Assembly (NCBI GenBank): GCA_965370415.1
Contig: CBDUTJ010000012.1
Coordinates: 17,366-81,365, forward strand
Reading direction: 5' to 3'
DNA: 64,000 nucleotides
Origin: JACNIV01 sp965370415
GTDB lineage: Bacteria > Cloacimonadota > Cloacimonadia > Cloacimonadales > TCS61
The position numbers and the translations under genes are program-made. Shown piece by piece: positions 44,911-53,227 of the stretch; within the stretch, counting starts at the first letter, position 1; the number at the start of each line of letters is the position of its first letter. The notes beneath the pieces are model-generated. The model made no database searches, had not been told where the DNA came from, and was given only the letters and a program-made list of their open reading frames with translations.

Positions 44911-47379
44911 TTACTTCAGGAGAATCATTTTTCTGGTTTGCTGGAAATTTCCAGTCGAAAGTTTATAGAAATAAATTCCTGATGAAGTCAGTTTGTTATT
45001 ATTATCTTTTCCATTCCATACTATAGAATATCTCCCTACAGGAAGAGTTTCATTGACCAGAGTTTTTACTTTCTGTCCCTTAATGTTATAGATTGTTAGA
45101 GTTACATCGCTGTCTTTTGATAACTGATAACTAATGGTTGTGCTGGGATTGAATGGGTTCGGATAATTACCAAACAGCTTTGGAGTAATCTCAATTACAT
45201 TTTCTGTATGAGTTATAAATTCTTCCATACCGAAAATCTGTACATCATCTATATTCCATCCGCAGTATCTCCATCCACTGTCTGTTTCTCCCATCGTCCA
45301 GCGCAGATACACAGTTTCCTGATCGTCAGCATAATCGGAAATATCGATTTCTATTTGTGTCCATTCACTATCGGTAATCTCTACTTCATTTTGCCAGATC
45401 GTGTACCAGCTTTCTTCATCGTTACTAATTCTGAGATAAGCATGGTCGTATAATGGTTGTTCAACCCCCAGCCAGCGCCAGTATTTTAAGTAAACATTGT
45501 AGAGATTCGTACAATCTATGGCTTCTGTTGTGAGATGTTTCTCAGGAAGATTATTGGGATAATCTCCATTTAGATTGTATCCGTAAACATTATTTCCCGT
45601 ATAACCACTGGTTGGATCTGGTTCGCCGTGCTCTCCGCCACCTCCCGTAGGTTGACCAAATGCCCAATCTGCTTCGGTAGTCCAACCCGGATCAGTATCA
45701 AAATTCCATTCATGCCAAAGAGTGGATTCTCCAATCGCAAGAATTACATCTCTGGTTGTATCCCCGATATGATCTGTAATATTAGTAAATTCTATTGTGG
45801 CAATATGAGCACCATATTCCAGCGAATTTGCATTCTCATTGATCGTAATTGTAATTTCTGTAGTTTCACCTGCGTCCAGTGTTCCTGTAACATCACCGGT
45901 AAGAGTAAGCCAATCTGCAGATGAGATGTCGGTTACTTCATAGTCAAAAGATGTAATGCCTTTATTTTCGAGCTCATAGATCATGCTTTGCGGATCGAAC
46001 GGACCTCCCACAGAACCGGACGATTCAAAATTCGTTTCGGGATCTACTTTCAAACCCGTGATGCAGGCTAAAGCTTTTACACAGAAATTTCCACTTTCAT
46101 CCCAGGTAGGATCGATAAACTCATAATCATAAAAATCATACCAGTTGTTACCCACTTTATAATAGCTTTCATCCGGATGAGCGGAAGATTCCACGATGGT
46201 GCGGTAGGAAGCGCCCAGAAGTACTGGTACGTCGGAAGTACGATCATAAGGATAACCGCCATCAGAAAATTCCACATAAATATAAAAATCTTCTCCCGGA
46301 ATAATTTGGAGGGGAGTATCCAGATTTATCGTATAAAACCCATAATGAGAAATAGAACCTGTTTGAGTGATCAGCGCATTAGTTAATTCACCACTTTGAA
46401 AATCATCATAAATAATTACTTCGTATTCAATATCATCAATAGCTGTAAAAAGACTTACAGATTTTAGAAGTTCGTGTTGTGTTCCTATGAATTTATTAAA
46501 AACAGCGGAGCATCCTTCGAACGTATCCCGCCAACCATGATAATCGTAATAATAAACGTTATCATATTGCATCGGTTCAACTTCCTGGAAAGAAATGGCA
46601 CCCATTTCCGGATGCTGACAGCTATGTTTATCATAATATGAAATCCAGAAATATCCGTTGTAACCCCAGCCAGTACCCCAACTGTTTTTTACCAACCAGG
46701 CTCCCGGCTCTGGAGCTTGTGTTACCCTGCTATCATCCCAACCGATTATTGATATAGCGTGATTTGGGTCTAACGTGCTGGAGGGAGGTTGATAATGGTT
46801 GTATTGTGCGTTAATAAATGATCCACTATAGCACATGCACGTACCCAGAACTCCATATTCCATAATGGCATATTTGATGGAATCAATCTTACTGAGATCT
46901 GTTTCTGCGATAAACCACTTAATATCTCTGGGATAAAAATAATGATAGCTTGGATCGTCTCTAAGAGGAGGAGTGTTATAAGATTGTCCGTCAATATCCC
47001 GCACTGCACCTTCTCCGCGTGTAAGATAGGCTGATGTAACCCGGTAATCTCCACCTTCATGAACCACCAGACCATTTCCGGTGGGAGGAGTTATATCGTC
47101 GTTGTTATGCTGATTAAAGCCATTCCACCAATCCAGGTGGTATTCAGCCAGGTCGGGTTCCCCCACCTCTCCAGCTGCGGTCCAGGCTCCTGTGATCATC
47201 ATGTTGCCCTCCATAGCAGCCATAGCTCCAAAGGTCCAACAGGTACCTCCTTGTTGGCTTTTTACAGATGTAACATAATTCTCACCATTAACATCGCGCA
47301 GATCATATGTTGGTGGTGGGTCAGCAATAATTATAACGGATAAAATTAAAGCAAAAAAAATTAAAATTGTTTTCTTCAT
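44911..47379 (-). CDS. Secreted papain-like protease, larger paralog
   Basis: An 822-residue secreted C1 peptidase, closely similar to the 715-residue protease at 1877-4024 over the catalytic and lectin-like parts. The ATG follows AAGGAGA. It has a signal peptide, then at once TYDLRDVNGENY and GGTCWTFG (C47), DPNHAISIIGW (H207) and KNSWGTGWG (N232). After the lectin-like domain it differs: an Ig-like or choice-of-anchor-type segment (about 440-560), then a jelly-roll-like segment (about 570-730, WHEWNFDTDPGW ... GWNIDDVQIFG), then the FlgD-like sorting domain (NYPNPFNPSTTISY ... SGIYFYKL). Thus the two proteases share a head and sorting tail but have swapped middle modules. Confidence 0.93.
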   Translation of the reverse strand: MKKTILIFFALILSVIIIADPPPTYDLRDVNGENYVTSVKSQQGGTCWTFGAMAAMEGNMMITGAWTAAGEVGEPDLAEYHLDWWNGFNQHNNDDITPPTGNGLVVHEGGDYRVTSAYLTRGEGAVRDIDGQSYNTPPLRDDPSYHYFYPRDIKWFIAETDLSKIDSIKYAIMEYGVLGTCMCYSGSFINAQYNHYQPPSSTLDPNHAISIIGWDDSRVTQAPEPGAWLVKNSWGTGWGYNGYFWISYYDKHSCQHPEMGAISFQEVEPMQYDNVYYYDYHGWRDTFEGCSAVFNKFIGTQHELLKSVSLFTAIDDIEYEVIIYDDFQSGELTNALITQTGSISHYGFYTINLDTPLQIIPGEDFYIYVEFSDGGYPYDRTSDVPVLLGASYRTIVESSAHPDESYYKVGNNWYDFYDYEFIDPTWDESGNFCVKALACITGLKVDPETNFESSGSVGGPFDPQSMIYELENKGITSFDYEVTDISSADWLTLTGDVTGTLDAGETTEITITINENANSLEYGAHIATIEFTNITDHIGDTTRDVILAIGESTLWHEWNFDTDPGWTTEADWAFGQPTGGGGEHGEPDPTSGYTGNNVYGYNLNGDYPNNLPEKHLTTEAIDCTNLYNVYLKYWRWLGVEQPLYDHAYLRISNDEESWYTIWQNEVEITDSEWTQIEIDISDYADDQETVYLRWTMGETDSGWRYCGWNIDDVQIFGMEEFITHTENVIEITPKLFGNYPNPFNPSTTISYQLSKDSDVTLTIYNIKGQKVKTLVNETLPVGRYSIVWNGKDNNNKLTSSGIYFYKLSTGNFQQTRKMILLK

Positions 47380-47525
47380 TATTTATCTCCTTTTTAATAT
47401 TATTTACTAATAATACAGCAATTTAAACCTTATATCAATATGTCAACTAACTTAATAAATTAGAATTCAATTGACATCAAGATGAAATTATTAATTCTTT
47501 GGTTAGGGTTTTAAGGAAAAATTTT

Positions 47526-48470
47526 ATGGTTAGAAAGAAAAACGATTATAGTCCATATTTGTATTTGCTCCCCGCAGCTATAATAATAATCGTATTTCGT
47601 CTGGTTCCCATTCTGCTTTCATTCATTGTAAGTTTCTTCGATTGGACAGTGCTGGGTCCCGGTAAGTTCATTGCACTGCAGAATTATGCGAAAATGATAC
47701 ATGATGCTGAATTCTGGCAATCTATGATAAATACCTTCTGGCTGGTTATCATCGTTGTTCCTATCAGTTTGGTGCTATCTCTTTTCTTTGCTGCTTTATT
47801 AAATGGCATCAAGAAGGTTAAAAGCTTTTTCCGCTCTGTGTATTTCATTCCAACCGTAACTTCGATGGTAGCTATTTCCATTGTCTGGAAGATCATCTTC
47901 AACCAGCAGACAGGACTGGCTAATTTCTTTTTGGAAAAGATAGGAATAGATCCGCTGGCCTGGTTAGCGGAAAGTAGAGGAATATTCCAACTTCTTTTTG
48001 CTAATTTTGGAATCGATCTGCCTTCCTGGCTGGGTGGACCTTCCCTGGCACTATTTTGTATCATGATAGTTACCATCTGGAAAGGGTTGGGATATAATAC
48101 AATTATTTATTTAGCGGGATTGCAGAATATTCCAAACGTTTATTACGAAGCTGCTGACATCGATGGAGCAGGTAAAATAAAGCAATTTTTCAAGATCACC
48201 TGGCCTCTTATTTCACCCACTACATATTATGTTCTCATGATGACAACTATCGTTACGTTCCAGGTATTTTCCCAGATATATCTGATGACCGGTCCTCCGG
48301 TAGGCGGTCCTTTGGGAACTACCAAAGTTATTGTTTATTTCCTGTTTGAAAAGGGGTTTGGAGAAAGCAACGACCTGAGCTATGCCAGCGCGATCGCTTT
48401 AGTACTTTTCGCAATAATCCTGCTGCTTACCCTTCTGCAGAAAAAACTGGAAAAGAAAGTGCATTATTAA
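47526..48470 (+). CDS. Sugar ABC transporter permease, MalF type
   Basis: A 314-residue inner-membrane permease with six helices. The ATG at 47526 follows AAGGA; a TTG further upstream in frame is not preferred. The EAA loop that docks the ATPase is YEAADIDGAGKIKQFFKITWPL. It pairs with the permease directly downstream. No binding protein or ATPase gene is beside it. Confidence 0.93.
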   Translation: MVRKKNDYSPYLYLLPAAIIIIVFRLVPILLSFIVSFFDWTVLGPGKFIALQNYAKMIHDAEFWQSMINTFWLVIIVVPISLVLSLFFAALLNGIKKVKSFFRSVYFIPTVTSMVAISIVWKIIFNQQTGLANFFLEKIGIDPLAWLAESRGIFQLLFANFGIDLPSWLGGPSLALFCIMIVTIWKGLGYNTIIYLAGLQNIPNVYYEAADIDGAGKIKQFFKITWPLISPTTYYVLMMTTIVTFQVFSQIYLMTGPPVGGPLGTTKVIVYFLFEKGFGESNDLSYASAIALVLFAIILLLTLLQKKLEKKVHY

Positions 48471-48479
48471 GGAATGCTC

Positions 48480-49457
48480 ATGAATTTCAATAAAACAGTA
48501 ACTTATGCAATTCTCGCTTTATGCGGTCTGGTAATGGTCATTCCATTCCTCTGGATGGTTACAACATCTGTGAAATCTCAGATTGAAGTAAATAAGGGTA
48601 ATGTGGGTTTCCTGCCTATCGAAGAATTTTATACTTATACAAAAGAAGATGAAACCTATCGCTTAACGCTGGTAAAAACTGAAGGTGACAGTTCGTATGT
48701 GCATCTTTTCAATGAAAAGTGGGAAAGAATAAGCTCTTATAAAAAAATCCCGAATACAAGCATCCAGAAAAACCGTAAATTCAAACTTCATCTTGAGAAC
48801 TTTGTGGAAGCTTTTAATAAAGTGCCTTTTGGAAGATATTTTTTAAATACGCTGTTTGTGTCGATCTCGGTGGTTCTGGGAGTAATTATTACCGGTTCAT
48901 TAGCAGCTTATGCTTTTGCCACTATGAGATTCAAAGGCAGAGATTTTATTTTTTATCTTTTTATAAGTATGATGATGGTACCGCAGCCTGTTTATCTTAT
49001 TCCTTCTTACATTGTTTTGAATCATCTGGGTTGGCTGAATACTTACCAGGCGCTTATTGTTCCCTGGATAGCAAATATATTTACAATTTTTCTGCTGCGC
49101 CAGCAGTTCAAAACTATTCCGCGTGACCTTTTCGACGCAGCTTCAATCGATGGTTGCAGCAGGTTTAAAACCTTGTGGACGATTGTTCTACCGTTGTCAA
49201 AATCGGTAATAGTAACAGCAGCTATTTTCGGTTTCATTGGCAGTTGGAACAGCTTTATGTGGCCACTTATCATGATAGACGATCCTAAACTTCGAGTGTT
49301 ACAGGTTGGATTGAGCTATTTTTCGCAGGAAGCTTCCACACAGACTGCGCTTCTGATGGCAGCTTCCACTTTCAGCATTTTACCGTTAGTGGTTCTCTTT
49401 CTGATAGCACAGAAACAGATTATTGCCAGTTTCGCTTCAAGTGGGTTGAAAGGTTAA
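48480..49457 (+). CDS. Sugar ABC transporter permease, MalG type
   Basis: A 325-residue permease, second half of the pair. The ATG at 48480 has AAGGA at a normal distance; one at 48474 does not. The EAA loop is FDAASIDGCSRFKTLWTIVLPL. After the first helix it has an extra polar segment of about 50 residues (about 50-100, rich in tyrosine and lysine) on the outer face, longer than in MalG-type proteins generally. Missing partners must be encoded elsewhere. Confidence 0.92.
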   Translation: MNFNKTVTYAILALCGLVMVIPFLWMVTTSVKSQIEVNKGNVGFLPIEEFYTYTKEDETYRLTLVKTEGDSSYVHLFNEKWERISSYKKIPNTSIQKNRKFKLHLENFVEAFNKVPFGRYFLNTLFVSISVVLGVIITGSLAAYAFATMRFKGRDFIFYLFISMMMVPQPVYLIPSYIVLNHLGWLNTYQALIVPWIANIFTIFLLRQQFKTIPRDLFDAASIDGCSRFKTLWTIVLPLSKSVIVTAAIFGFIGSWNSFMWPLIMIDDPKLRVLQVGLSYFSQEASTQTALLMAASTFSILPLVVLFLIAQKQIIASFASSGLKG

Positions 49458-49506
49458 TGATTAAAATTAATAAAGATGCTCTGCATCTAAAATAAAGGAG
49501 GTAAAA

Positions 49507-49695
49507 ATGAAAATCATCTGCAAAATTCTGGTGCTTATAGGCGCTATTTTAATGCTGTTCGGTTTTATTGCTTTTATAAAAGGAAGCGCCTTTTTAGGAG
49601 TTGGTTATCCGGCAAATTATTTTCATGCAGCAACCAGCTTTCTGGTTCTGGCTTTGTGTTTAAAATTCGTCTGTAAATGTGAGAAAAAGGAGTAA
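49507..49695 (+). CDS. Small membrane protein
   Basis: A 62-residue protein with a strong AAAGGAGG ribosome site. Two hydrophobic helices (about 5-25 and 40-56) and a CKCEKKE tail. It lies 49 bases after the permease pair, before their shared terminator, so it is probably part of that transcript. The function is unknown. Confidence 0.75.
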   Translation: MKIICKILVLIGAILMLFGFIAFIKGSAFLGVGYPANYFHAATSFLVLALCLKFVCKCEKKE

Positions 49696-49722
49696 TCGTT
49701 CTGTAATTGAAATTGCTATTGT

Positions 49723-49756
49723 AAGCCTTCCCCTAAAATGGGGAAGGCTTTTTTTC
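49723..49756 (+). terminator. Terminator after the permease operon
   Basis: A perfect 11-bp stem AAGCCTTCCCC/GGGGAAGGCTT with a TAAAAT loop is followed by seven T residues. It is one of the clearest terminators in the window. Confidence 0.95.
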
Positions 49757-49780
49757 AGCTTACAAAGCAAATATAAAATT

Positions 49781-50491
49781 TCATAACTTATCAATTACTT
49801 CACCCTTTAATTTTGACTTAGATATATCCTGAATGTCAGTAATAATATACTTCCCACTTTTTGACAGTATATCACATCTAAAACTTTTAGAAGCTGATTC
49901 ATTTGAAAACTTATGTTGCAAATAATCTTTGAATTTATCAGCGTATAGAATGCCAGTTGGAGTATTGTCGTACAATAATATCCTAATGTCTTTGGGATGT
50001 TTCCATTTAATTAATTTTTCGAATTTAGTAAAATAAGCATCATAAGCCCAATTTGATGCTGATATTTCAGGACCATAACCAGACCAGCCATTACCTGAAA
50101 GTGGTGAATTGTTAAGTTTTGGAATAGAATAGAGTTCTTTCTTTGTATATTTTCTCCCATATTTTATCTTACAGCTTTCCAAATTGTATTCTGGATTTTT
50201 TGAAATAAAAGTTAAGAGTTCTTGATAATATTCTGAAGTAGCTTCTGTAATTTCTATTCCTATTGTGGAACCATTATCTTCTATTACAAAGTCTGGACTC
50301 TCATTTTTAATTATTTTAATTGGATACTTAAACTCATCGATAATTAAAGGTAAATAATTTTTTAATGCCCAATATTCTAAACTATCTTGCTCTCTCCCAT
50401 CAGCTCTTCGATTTATGTTAATCTCTAGCTTGCTTAGTTTATTAATAAGATTTTCTTCACTATCTATTGTGATTGTTTCTGGCAAAATCAT
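49781..50491 (-). CDS. Nuclease-like protein of unknown function
   Basis: A 236-residue protein not recognised as a named family. ESPDFVIEDNGSTIGIEITEAT has the P-D...E-x-(T) form of PD-(D/E)XK nucleases (D67, E80), with threonine in place of the usual lysine, so activity is uncertain. The first part is charged and helical. The gene is AT-rich and stands in an accessory stretch beside a toxin-antitoxin pair. It could be an orphan restriction-type enzyme. Confidence 0.6.
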   Translation of the reverse strand: MILPETITIDSEENLINKLSKLEININRRADGREQDSLEYWALKNYLPLIIDEFKYPIKIIKNESPDFVIEDNGSTIGIEITEATSEYYQELLTFISKNPEYNLESCKIKYGRKYTKKELYSIPKLNNSPLSGNGWSGYGPEISASNWAYDAYFTKFEKLIKWKHPKDIRILLYDNTPTGILYADKFKDYLQHKFSNESASKSFRCDILSKSGKYIITDIQDISKSKLKGEVIDKL

Positions 50492-50526
50492 TTTATCATC
50501 CCAGATATTGAATCATTAATTACATC

Positions 50527-50973
50527 TCATACAAAAAACATCGCTATTATTATATACCCGACTATCCGCAGTGAATAGACGATCATTGAAAACTTGAGAA
50601 AAGATATACGGAAAATCCCAGCAGCGATAGTGAGCGGGTCTCCCAGAAATGGCGTCCAGGAGACCAGCAAACTCCAGGTTCCATATTTTTGAGTATATTC
50701 CAAAGCTTTTCTGCCGCTTTTTGATCTTTCTAATCTGGGAATAAGCGGTTTACCAATGAGATACCCTAGCCAGTAATTGGCAGCACAGCCCAGGCTGTTT
50801 CCAATTGAACAGGCGATCAAAGAAGGAACAGGAGGTGCACCAGCAGCCAGAGCAGCTAAGAGAATTGCAGCTGAACTTGCCGGAACGATGGTGGCAGCAA
50901 TGAACGACGTAACGAACAAGGCAATTGTGCCATAGTTTTGAATAAATTCCAACATCCAGGGAGAGATATCCAT
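50527..50973 (-). CDS. YqaA-like VTT-domain membrane protein
   Basis: A 148-residue integral membrane protein of the DedA/VTT superfamily, small YqaA branch. It has the glycine- and proline-rich re-entrant loops FIAATIVPASSAAILLAAL and SIGNSLGCAANYWLGY, and the conserved SWTPFLGDPLTIAAGIFR. These proteins may scramble lipids or affect membrane homeostasis; this one has no known partner. Codon use is like the housekeeping genes. Confidence 0.85.
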   Translation of the reverse strand: MDISPWMLEFIQNYGTIALFVTSFIAATIVPASSAAILLAALAAGAPPVPSLIACSIGNSLGCAANYWLGYLIGKPLIPRLERSKSGRKALEYTQKYGTWSLLVSWTPFLGDPLTIAAGIFRISFLKFSMIVYSLRIVGYIIIAMFFV

Positions 50974-50986
50974 AATTAGATCTTAC

Positions 50987-51139
50987 TTATTTATCAATTG
51001 CAAATTGGGTATCTTCAACACAATCCATTGAGCTACACATTTGAAACCAGTAGTTAGTAGTTTTTAACAATCTATGTTTCATTAATGAATTATTAAGAAT
51101 GTCTCTAAATTTACTTATTTGATTTTGGATTGTATTCAT
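50987..51139 (-). CDS. Possible 50-residue small protein
   Basis: A short frame starting at an ATG with a weak GGGAAA ahead of it, just after the RelE-like toxin gene on the same strand. The product is polar and mostly helical in look (SKFRDILNNSLMKHRLLKTTNYWFQM is interrupted here only by choice of motif end), with two cysteines near the end. It is unlike any family recognised, and may be a third product of the toxin locus or a chance frame. Confidence 0.35.
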   Translation of the reverse strand: MNTIQNQISKFRDILNNSLMKHRLLKTTNYWFQMCSSMDCVEDTQFAIDK

Positions 51140-51155
51140 AATATTTCCCAAATAT

Positions 51156-51527
51156 TTATTTTGAATATTCTCTCTCTATTCTCTCCCGATTCTCATTCTC
51201 TTTATCGCCTTTGTAATAAATCTCAATGAATTCGATTTTGTCAAGGTCAGGATAATAGGCATAAATAATTCTGATGCCACTTCTGGAACCAGTTCCTTTA
51301 AGTGATTTGCAAGCAAATTTCCGAGCTTTGTAAATTTTGGAATATTCAATGCTAAAACCTTTAATTTCAACAATTCCTTTGTTATCGATATCCAATTTAT
51401 GGAACATTTTTAATTGAGTATTAATGAAATTATTCAAGTCAGATTCAAGAGTTCTGAATCTTTTTAAAAGTTTTTTGAAATCCTTTTCAAATTCAGGTAA
51501 TTTGATGATATTATTAAACAATTTCAT
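51156..51527 (-). CDS. RelE/ParE-like toxin
   Basis: A 123-residue basic protein with the RelE-superfamily outline: an opening FEKDFKKLLKRF helix, the IYKARKFACKSLKG strand and RSGIRIIYAYYPDLDKIEFIEIYYKGDKEN at the end. These toxins usually cleave mRNA on the ribosome. It lies 191 bases downstream of a Panacea-domain antitoxin gene on the same strand, and no other antitoxin is beside it. Confidence 0.75.
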   Translation of the reverse strand: MKLFNNIIKLPEFEKDFKKLLKRFRTLESDLNNFINTQLKMFHKLDIDNKGIVEIKGFSIEYSKIYKARKFACKSLKGTGSRSGIRIIYAYYPDLDKIEFIEIYYKGDKENENRERIEREYSK

Positions 51528-51717
51528 TATCTATTTCAATCACGTACAATGAGTTCTTCAAAATAGTGCTTTTTGTCATCCTGAGAGATGCTACTTGCTT
51601 TTCCATCGAAGGATCTCCGCTTATAATGAAAACTTATCTGGCTCAGATGGATTCTTCGTCGAATGCCTATGTAAGTAAATTCTCAGAAAGACATATATTT
51701 TTTCCATTTTGTAGAAC
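51528..51717. repeat. Intergenic repeat between antitoxin and toxin
   Basis: The gap contains GTCATCCTGAGAGATGC (51576-51592) and CATCGAAGGATCTCCGC, a repeat type (GTCATCCTGAG...GAAGGATCT) common in many environmental bacterial genomes. It separates the Panacea gene from the toxin gene and may have been inserted between them. No gene. Confidence 0.5.
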
Positions 51718-52488
51718 TCAATCTTGAACAGAATAAGAAGGTGTTCTGTAGAATACGCTTTCATACTCTATAATTTTACCATCTTCAGTTGTTAGCCAGG
51801 GAACATCATTATGTGAATGCTCACTTATTTGCGTAGCATTCATATCCGACATTTTGTTCAATACATTATCAATAAGCTGAATTTCATTTGCATTAAGTAT
51901 TGATAAATCCGGTTGCCTTAATGGCAGATATTTAGTTTGAGGATATTTAAAATATTCATCCTTAATTTTCCGCAGGTCTTTACCTTCCATTTGAGAAACG
52001 ATCTTGATAAACTCCTTGGGGGTAGGTCCATAAGGATTCTTTTGATAGGTTGCTCCGATTAGTTGTTCTTCGTATTTTTCATAATAATCAAAATCGATGA
52101 AATAGAGAATTTTATAGAGCACCGTTTCGCCAATATTTGGTCTGGAACCAACCTTATTTAAAATATAGAGTAAAACTTCCTTGAATTTTTTGAGGTTTTT
52201 TTGGGGAACATTAATTCTAATTTCAGTTTTTTCCTTTTCCGTTTTATCTTCCTTGGGAAGAATAACAGATATATCTTTGGAAGCATTAATTAAGGCATCA
52301 AGGGAGATATTCAAGATTTTTGAAATTTTGGAAAGTTCTTCTACGTTTGCTTTTCGTTTACCGTTTTCGATGTTGGAAATTGCTTCTCTTCTTAATCCAA
52401 GATTCTCTGCTAATTGCAATTGAGAGAATCCAATTTCTTCTCTAAGAGATCTTATTCTTTTTCCTATTTGTTTATTAAAATCAATCAT
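51718..52488 (-). CDS. XRE helix-turn-helix plus Panacea (DUF4065) antitoxin
   Basis: A 256-residue protein. Residues 8-65 are an XRE-type helix-turn-helix (IGKRIRSLREEIGFSQLQLAENLGLR). Residues about 105-250 match the Panacea domain (VLLYILNKVG ... LYKILYFIDFDYYEKYEEQLIGATYQKNPYGPTP, in segments). Panacea proteins are antitoxins that neutralise many unrelated toxins. The DNA-binding head suggests it also represses its own promoter. The likely toxin is the RelE-like gene downstream. Confidence 0.87.
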   Translation of the reverse strand: MIDFNKQIGKRIRSLREEIGFSQLQLAENLGLRREAISNIENGKRKANVEELSKISKILNISLDALINASKDISVILPKEDKTEKEKTEIRINVPQKNLKKFKEVLLYILNKVGSRPNIGETVLYKILYFIDFDYYEKYEEQLIGATYQKNPYGPTPKEFIKIVSQMEGKDLRKIKDEYFKYPQTKYLPLRQPDLSILNANEIQLIDNVLNKMSDMNATQISEHSHNDVPWLTTEDGKIIEYESVFYRTPSYSVQD

Positions 52489-52552
52489 TTTACCCTCCGA
52501 AGAGATAAATTATTTTCAAAAGTCCTTACGTCAAGCTTTATGTTCGATAATC

Positions 52553-53227
52553 TTACGGTGTCACGTGCGTAATTCGCACATTAACAATTTCAGAATCTAA
52601 ATTGTTTTTATCTTTGTCCCAATTCGATGGGTTATTTTGAATATATAGTTTTGTATTATTCAGATCGTCATCATTTCTAATAATATGATCATAATAACCA
52701 CGCTGCCAAACATGAGAACCCTTGGAGTTGCAAATATTGTTTATTTTTCTTGATGAATTCATTTTGAATTTTCCAATAATTTTGGATAACAACATTTTTC
52801 TTCTTTCAATCCGTAGGGGTAATTCACGAATTACCCCATTATTTTGTGATGAATTATCTTTATGTGATTCGTGAACCGCTTGGTTTGTTTCGGACAATTT
52901 ATGAATCGTTTGTATTGCATCGGGCGATTCGTGAATCGCTTGTGTTACATTGGGCGATTCGTGAATCGCCCCTACGATCCAAATTATGCCGTGGATATGG
53001 TTTGGCATAATCACAAAATCATCCAATTTAACATTTTTGTGATTCTCTGGGATTTGATGCCAACAATTTTGAATTATTTTTCCAAAATCATTTAAATGCA
53101 TCAAACCATTTTTTATTTCACCGAATATGTTTTCCTTTTTATAAGAACAAATTGTAATGAAATAAGCTCCTGACCAAGAATAATCATAACTTTTCAAACG
53201 TAAGGTGTTTTTTCTTCTATTCATCAA
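52553..53227 (-). CDS. RAYT transposase with REP palindromes in its reading frame
   Basis: A 224-residue Y1 transposase of the RAYT group. The HUH motif is in IMPNHIHGIIW (about 73-83), and WQRGYYDHIIRND precedes the catalytic tyrosine in TKLYIQNNPSNW near the end. Between them, residues about 84-130 are an insert of 10-residue repeats (AIHESPNVTQ, AIHESPDAIQ, TIHKLSETNQ, AVHESHKDNS), encoded by 30-base repeats. Each repeat carries a GATTCGTGAATC-type palindrome, and a further palindrome encodes GVIRELPLRI. So REP-like DNA is translated inside the transposase. It overlaps the Nif3 gene stop by 4 bases. Confidence 0.88.
   Translation of the reverse strand: MMNRRKNTLRLKSYDYSWSGAYFITICSYKKENIFGEIKNGLMHLNDFGKIIQNCWHQIPENHKNVKLDDFVIMPNHIHGIIWIVGAIHESPNVTQAIHESPDAIQTIHKLSETNQAVHESHKDNSSQNNGVIRELPLRIERRKMLLSKIIGKFKMNSSRKINNICNSKGSHVWQRGYYDHIIRNDDDLNNTKLYIQNNPSNWDKDKNNLDSEIVNVRITHVTP
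52816..52837. repeat. REP palindrome inside the transposase gene
   Basis: A perfect GGGGTAATTC-AC-GAATTACCCC palindrome, differing from the terminator palindrome at 41779-41800 at only two positions, one in each arm. Confidence 0.9.
52861..52972. repeat. Four 30-base tandem repeats with REP palindromes
   Basis: About four units with a period of 30 bases. The last two keep a perfect GGGCGATTC-GT-GAATCGC(CC) palindrome (52922-52940 and 52952-52971); the first two are worn. They lie in the transposase frame and encode xIHESxxxxQ units. Confidence 0.9.

Noticed and set aside
52861..52972. 30-base repeats as a CRISPR array
   Set aside because: The units are contiguous with no spacers, they are translated within a transposase gene, and no cas gene is near.
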